Assembly: GCA_018712265.1 (NCBI GenBank)
Contig: DVHF01000033.1
Coordinates: 1-53,738, forward strand
DNA: 53,738 nt
Direction of reading: 5' to 3'
Source: Candidatus Gallacutalibacter pullicola
Lineage (GTDB): Bacteria > Bacillota > Clostridia > Oscillospirales > Acutalibacteraceae
In this document: positions 50,957-53,738 of the stretch, in pieces
How the letters are laid out: every line of letters starts with the position of its first letter
Numbering within the stretch: position 1 is the stretch's first letter
Translations under genes and position numbers: made by a program
Notes under the pieces: model-generated
What the model was told of the DNA's origin: nothing
Databases searched by the model: none
Seen by the model: only the letters and a program-made list of their open reading frames with translations

Positions 50957-50998
50957 CCGCGGCGCTCCGGATTTCTCCGAAACGCCGCGGCCATTATT
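50957..50998. terminator. GC-rich hairpin downstream of the surface protein gene
   Basis: CCGCGGCG (50957-50964) pairs with CGCCGCGG (50983-50990), with an inner CTCCGG/CTCCG region, followed by CCATTATTTG. It may end minus-strand transcription from the surface protein gene. The space 50999-51117 also has a CCGTGCTTGCACGG hairpin and a TCAAGGCTTAGCCTTGA palindrome like the end of family D. Confidence 0.5.
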
Positions 50999-51117
50999 TG
51001 TTATTCAGCTAAAGAGCAAACCGCACTATGAACGCGGGCAGAAAATCTTCTGACCTTCTTCATTTTTACGCCGTGCTTGCACGGCGGTGCGCGGTATACG
51101 TCAAGGCTTAGCCTTGA

Positions 51118-53736
51118 TTAGCGGATCTCGCTGACGTTGTTGCCCTTCTCGCCGCCCTGGGTAGCATCGTTGTCAACGGTGATAGCCACGGATACACGGG
51201 TATCGCCAACAGTTGCTACGACATAAGCAGTGCCTTCGTTAACACCAGTTACTCTGTACTTGTTGCCGCCGAGGTTGGTCAGCTGGAAGACAGAGCCGGT
51301 ACGGGAATCGGTGACAACCGGAGTTGCATCGACGCCAGTCACGGAGAACTGGATATCATAGATACCGCCAACAGGCAGGGTGTAGGAAGTGGTATCAGCC
51401 TTCAGGGTACCGCGAACTTCCGGCTGGGCAACAGCAGTTACCTTGCAGGTAGCAGCAACATAACCCTCGAGCTCGAAGCCATCCTCATCAACCAGATAAG
51501 CGCGGATGGTAGCGGTATTAGCCGTCTTATCATCAGCGTTGTAACCGGTCACATTGATGGTAGCAACATTAGTGTTCGGGTCAACAACAACGTTGAAGTA
51601 ATCATCGTTGCCGTCAAGCTCCCACATTACTCTAGCATCAGCCGGAGCATTGGTGCCTGTCGGATAAGCGGCCAGCGTAATGGTGTCGCTGTAACCCTGA
51701 GCAATGGTTGTAAACTCCTTATCGAAGGCCAGACCAGCAAAGGAAACAGCATCAACAACGAATCTGTCAACCGTGGAAGAAGCAGCTTCCTTAGTCAGGC
51801 TATAGCCAACTGCATTGAAATCGTTCTCATCAACAGCATCGGTCGAAGCAGTAAACGCAGTGGAACCAATTGCAAGGTTATTCAGCTTAAGCATTACATC
51901 GGAAATACCGCTGTTGATATGAAGCTGACCAGCCTGTGCAACAACCATACCGTCACCGCTCATATCTTCAACAATAGCGTCCGCAGCAAATCTCAGAACA
52001 CTATCTTCTTCTACTTCCATGCTTGCCAGACGAGCCGAACCATTAACTGTAACATCGGATTCATTGATAAGGTTGAAGTCCGTGTTAAAGCTGTTAGCAT
52101 TCGTAACAGCAATTACCATATTGGTCTCATCGAAATTCACAGTAGTAGCATAATAATCAGCATCCAGAGTATTTACAGAAATATTGTTACCAGTGAACTC
52201 ATATTCTGCATCGTCTGTGGTTGCGATCATAGAACCACCGGCAGTGAAAGAACCATCGGAAGCTTCTACATGGAACTCATCAGCCTTGATATCACCGTTT
52301 ACAGTATTGTTATACTCGTCGTTATCATCAGCATTAAAGTTAGCAGTCTTTACGTTGCCAGTAACAGTCGCACCATTCATCGTAAGAACAGAAGCATCCG
52401 CATCCACATCGCTAACAGTAGCACCGTCCTCAAGGACAATGTTAGCAGCCTTCTTCAAGGTACCATTTACTCTAGCGTCCTCACCAGCAGTAATGTCGCC
52501 AAGACCATCTGTACCCTCAACGTTAATATCTCCATTAACAGTTGCATTTTCGACATGAACGCTTACTGTACCCTCAGCATCCGCCGCATCAATACCGCCG
52601 ATCGTACCACCGTTTACAGTAATGTTGCCGGAATCAACCACGATGTCATAACCGGTTACAACCTTTACGTCGTTCTCGTAGTCACTGTACTTATCGTCGG
52701 AATCAAAGCTCAGATTACCACCGTTAATGCCAATCAAAGTACGAGCACCCAGCTTATCAATCTCCGCATCGCCGGACACACGCCACTTCTTCTCAACACC
52801 AACACTTACTCTAATCTTCTCGCCTTTTTTGTCGGAATCATACGACGGGCCGTTCTCATCCACTTCTACCTTCGGAGCATAAACCTCAAGCTTGGTGTTG
52901 AAAACTTTCGCCCAATCATTATCACCCTCGCTGTCATTCCACTTGAAAGCAAGGTTAATGGCGTCCTCATCTTCGTCATAATGAGTCCAACCGCTATCCT
53001 TTACCTCATCATCTTCCAAAACGAAATTCTTATCGCTGGAAAGCTTGAAGTAACCGGCAAAATCTACATCCTCCGGCTCCTCATCCTCATCAAGATCCTG
53101 ATAGGGATCAATTCTTACCCATTCAGCATTAGATGTTCCGTCACTATTCCAGGAGCCAACTTTCGCCATATACAGAGCGAGATCCATACCAGAATCGTTG
53201 ACAGCACCAAGTGTGATATCATCCGGCATACCATTCAGATAATCCTCAGCGTCTACCGGAGCAAGAACAACATCACCTTCTGCATAAGCAGTGATATCCA
53301 CATCAATGGAACCACGAGCTGTTACTTCACGATCTGTGTTATCATCTGTATACGTGCCCTTAAAGTTGATACGAATCGTTTCTGTACCGGAAGCATTCTT
53401 TTTCAGTACCAGATTACGATTATCATCATCATCTCTCACAACTTTGACAAGAGAATCACCAGAAACCTTGGAGAACGAAACATATTCAATATCATCCAAG
53501 TCTTCACGATCCATTGTCTGCACGGAGAAAGCGTTGTCCAAATCGGAAATCAGTTCAATCTCATTATACTTATCACTGATAACCTTGTACTCATCTTGAC
53601 CAGAAGCCTCGTCTACTCTAGCGTTGTTGCCAACAACTTCCTGAGTAGAAGCGGAGACGAATGTAGCCGAAAAGCTCGACACGACCATGGCCATAGCCAG
53701 GATCATAGACAGAACTTTTCCAGTATTCTTTCTCAT
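51118..53736 (-). CDS. Large secreted surface protein with beta-helix-like and Ig-like regions
   Basis: The 872-residue product starts with a Sec signal peptide (MRKNTGKVLSMILAMAMVVS, cleavage near SASTQ). The mature part is very rich in Asp, Val, Asn and Thr. Residues about 370-600 repeat short VNGDI/TVNGGT-type strands, suggesting a right-handed beta-helix or S-layer-like fold. About 670-770 resembles a bacterial Ig-like (Big2) domain (TITLAAYPTGTNAP), and a second strand-rich domain ends at the C-terminus GNNVSEIR. No LPXTG or SLH anchor is seen. The codon use looks more AT-rich than its neighbours. The gene begins 2 bases inside the window edge, so its promoter is not visible. Confidence 0.85.
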   Translation of the reverse strand: MRKNTGKVLSMILAMAMVVSSFSATFVSASTQEVVGNNARVDEASGQDEYKVISDKYNEIELISDLDNAFSVQTMDREDLDDIEYVSFSKVSGDSLVKVVRDDDDNRNLVLKKNASGTETIRINFKGTYTDDNTDREVTARGSIDVDITAYAEGDVVLAPVDAEDYLNGMPDDITLGAVNDSGMDLALYMAKVGSWNSDGTSNAEWVRIDPYQDLDEDEEPEDVDFAGYFKLSSDKNFVLEDDEVKDSGWTHYDEDEDAINLAFKWNDSEGDNDWAKVFNTKLEVYAPKVEVDENGPSYDSDKKGEKIRVSVGVEKKWRVSGDAEIDKLGARTLIGINGGNLSFDSDDKYSDYENDVKVVTGYDIVVDSGNITVNGGTIGGIDAADAEGTVSVHVENATVNGDINVEGTDGLGDITAGEDARVNGTLKKAANIVLEDGATVSDVDADASVLTMNGATVTGNVKTANFNADDNDEYNNTVNGDIKADEFHVEASDGSFTAGGSMIATTDDAEYEFTGNNISVNTLDADYYATTVNFDETNMVIAVTNANSFNTDFNLINESDVTVNGSARLASMEVEEDSVLRFAADAIVEDMSGDGMVVAQAGQLHINSGISDVMLKLNNLAIGSTAFTASTDAVDENDFNAVGYSLTKEAASSTVDRFVVDAVSFAGLAFDKEFTTIAQGYSDTITLAAYPTGTNAPADARVMWELDGNDDYFNVVVDPNTNVATINVTGYNADDKTANTATIRAYLVDEDGFELEGYVAATCKVTAVAQPEVRGTLKADTTSYTLPVGGIYDIQFSVTGVDATPVVTDSRTGSVFQLTNLGGNKYRVTGVNEGTAYVVATVGDTRVSVAITVDNDATQGGEKGNNVSEIR

Positions 53737-53738
53737 CC

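Noticed and set aside
1..53738. tRNA, rRNA or prophage genes
   Set aside because: No cloverleaf with a GGTTCGA-type T arm, no rRNA sequence, and no phage structural or integrase genes were seen on either strand.

Overview
The window reads as chromosomal DNA of a GC-rich anaerobic Firmicute, most likely a member of the Clostridia near Oscillospiraceae/Ruminococcaceae. This is inferred from gene content: CtsR/McsA/McsB/ClpC heat-shock control, T-box riboswitches, pyruvate formate-lyase, a Na+-pumping decarboxylase beta subunit, the paired GlgC/GlgD glycogen enzymes, type-3 ProS and sigma-A promoters of the TTGACA-17-TATAAT kind. Nothing in the window names a species.

Layout. 1-4050: the secE-nusG-rplKAJL translation block (+), with an internal promoter and L10-type leader before rplJ. 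It ends in a strong terminator and is not followed by rpoB. 4050-11230: a candidate structured small RNA, then a complete seven-gene trp operon (-) in the order E-G-D-C-F-B-A, nearly all by stop/start overlap, under a tryptophan T-box. 11400-16560: ctsR-mcsA-mcsB and clpC (-), with two CtsR operators around the ctsR promoter. 16700-19350: a cysteine-rich 43-residue microprotein, a MATE exporter and a small conserved protein. 19580-22994: pflB and its activase pflA behind a long structured leader. 23200-24310: a secreted protein of unknown role. 24540-27470: a probable oadB-oadG-proS unit (-). 27490-30280: acpP (-) divergent from aroE-aroK-PHP phosphatase (+). 30300-36440: a methyltransferase, azlCD, and leuB/leuA under a leucine T-box. 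36780-38280: a phosphoglycerate-mutase-like phosphatase divergent from an XRE regulator. 38600-44640: the glycogen operon glgB-C-D-A (-). 45370-49230: gapA, a membrane protein and citrate synthase (-). 49290-50440: a SpoIID-like protein. 50620-50950: a type I toxin-antitoxin locus. 51118-53736: a large secreted beta-rich surface protein.

The genes are mostly housekeeping: translation, aromatic and branched-chain amino acid synthesis, mixed-acid fermentation from pyruvate, glycogen storage, and protein quality control by arginine phosphorylation. Amino acid supply is sensed by two T-boxes whose specifier codons can be read (UGG and CUC).

The most unusual content is between genes. Several families of palindromic repeats sit directly behind stop codons, always with the same end towards the gene. 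Their stem sequences differ between copies but keep pairing. One family (A) is a four-hairpin array of about 150 bp. A second (B) is a string of GC-rich hairpins. A third (C) forms a three-unit tandem array upstream of glgB. A 164-bp MITE-like element, a possible pseudoknot leader and an unannotated candidate small RNA complete the list. All structural statements come from reading the sequence by eye; no folding, alignment or database search was run.
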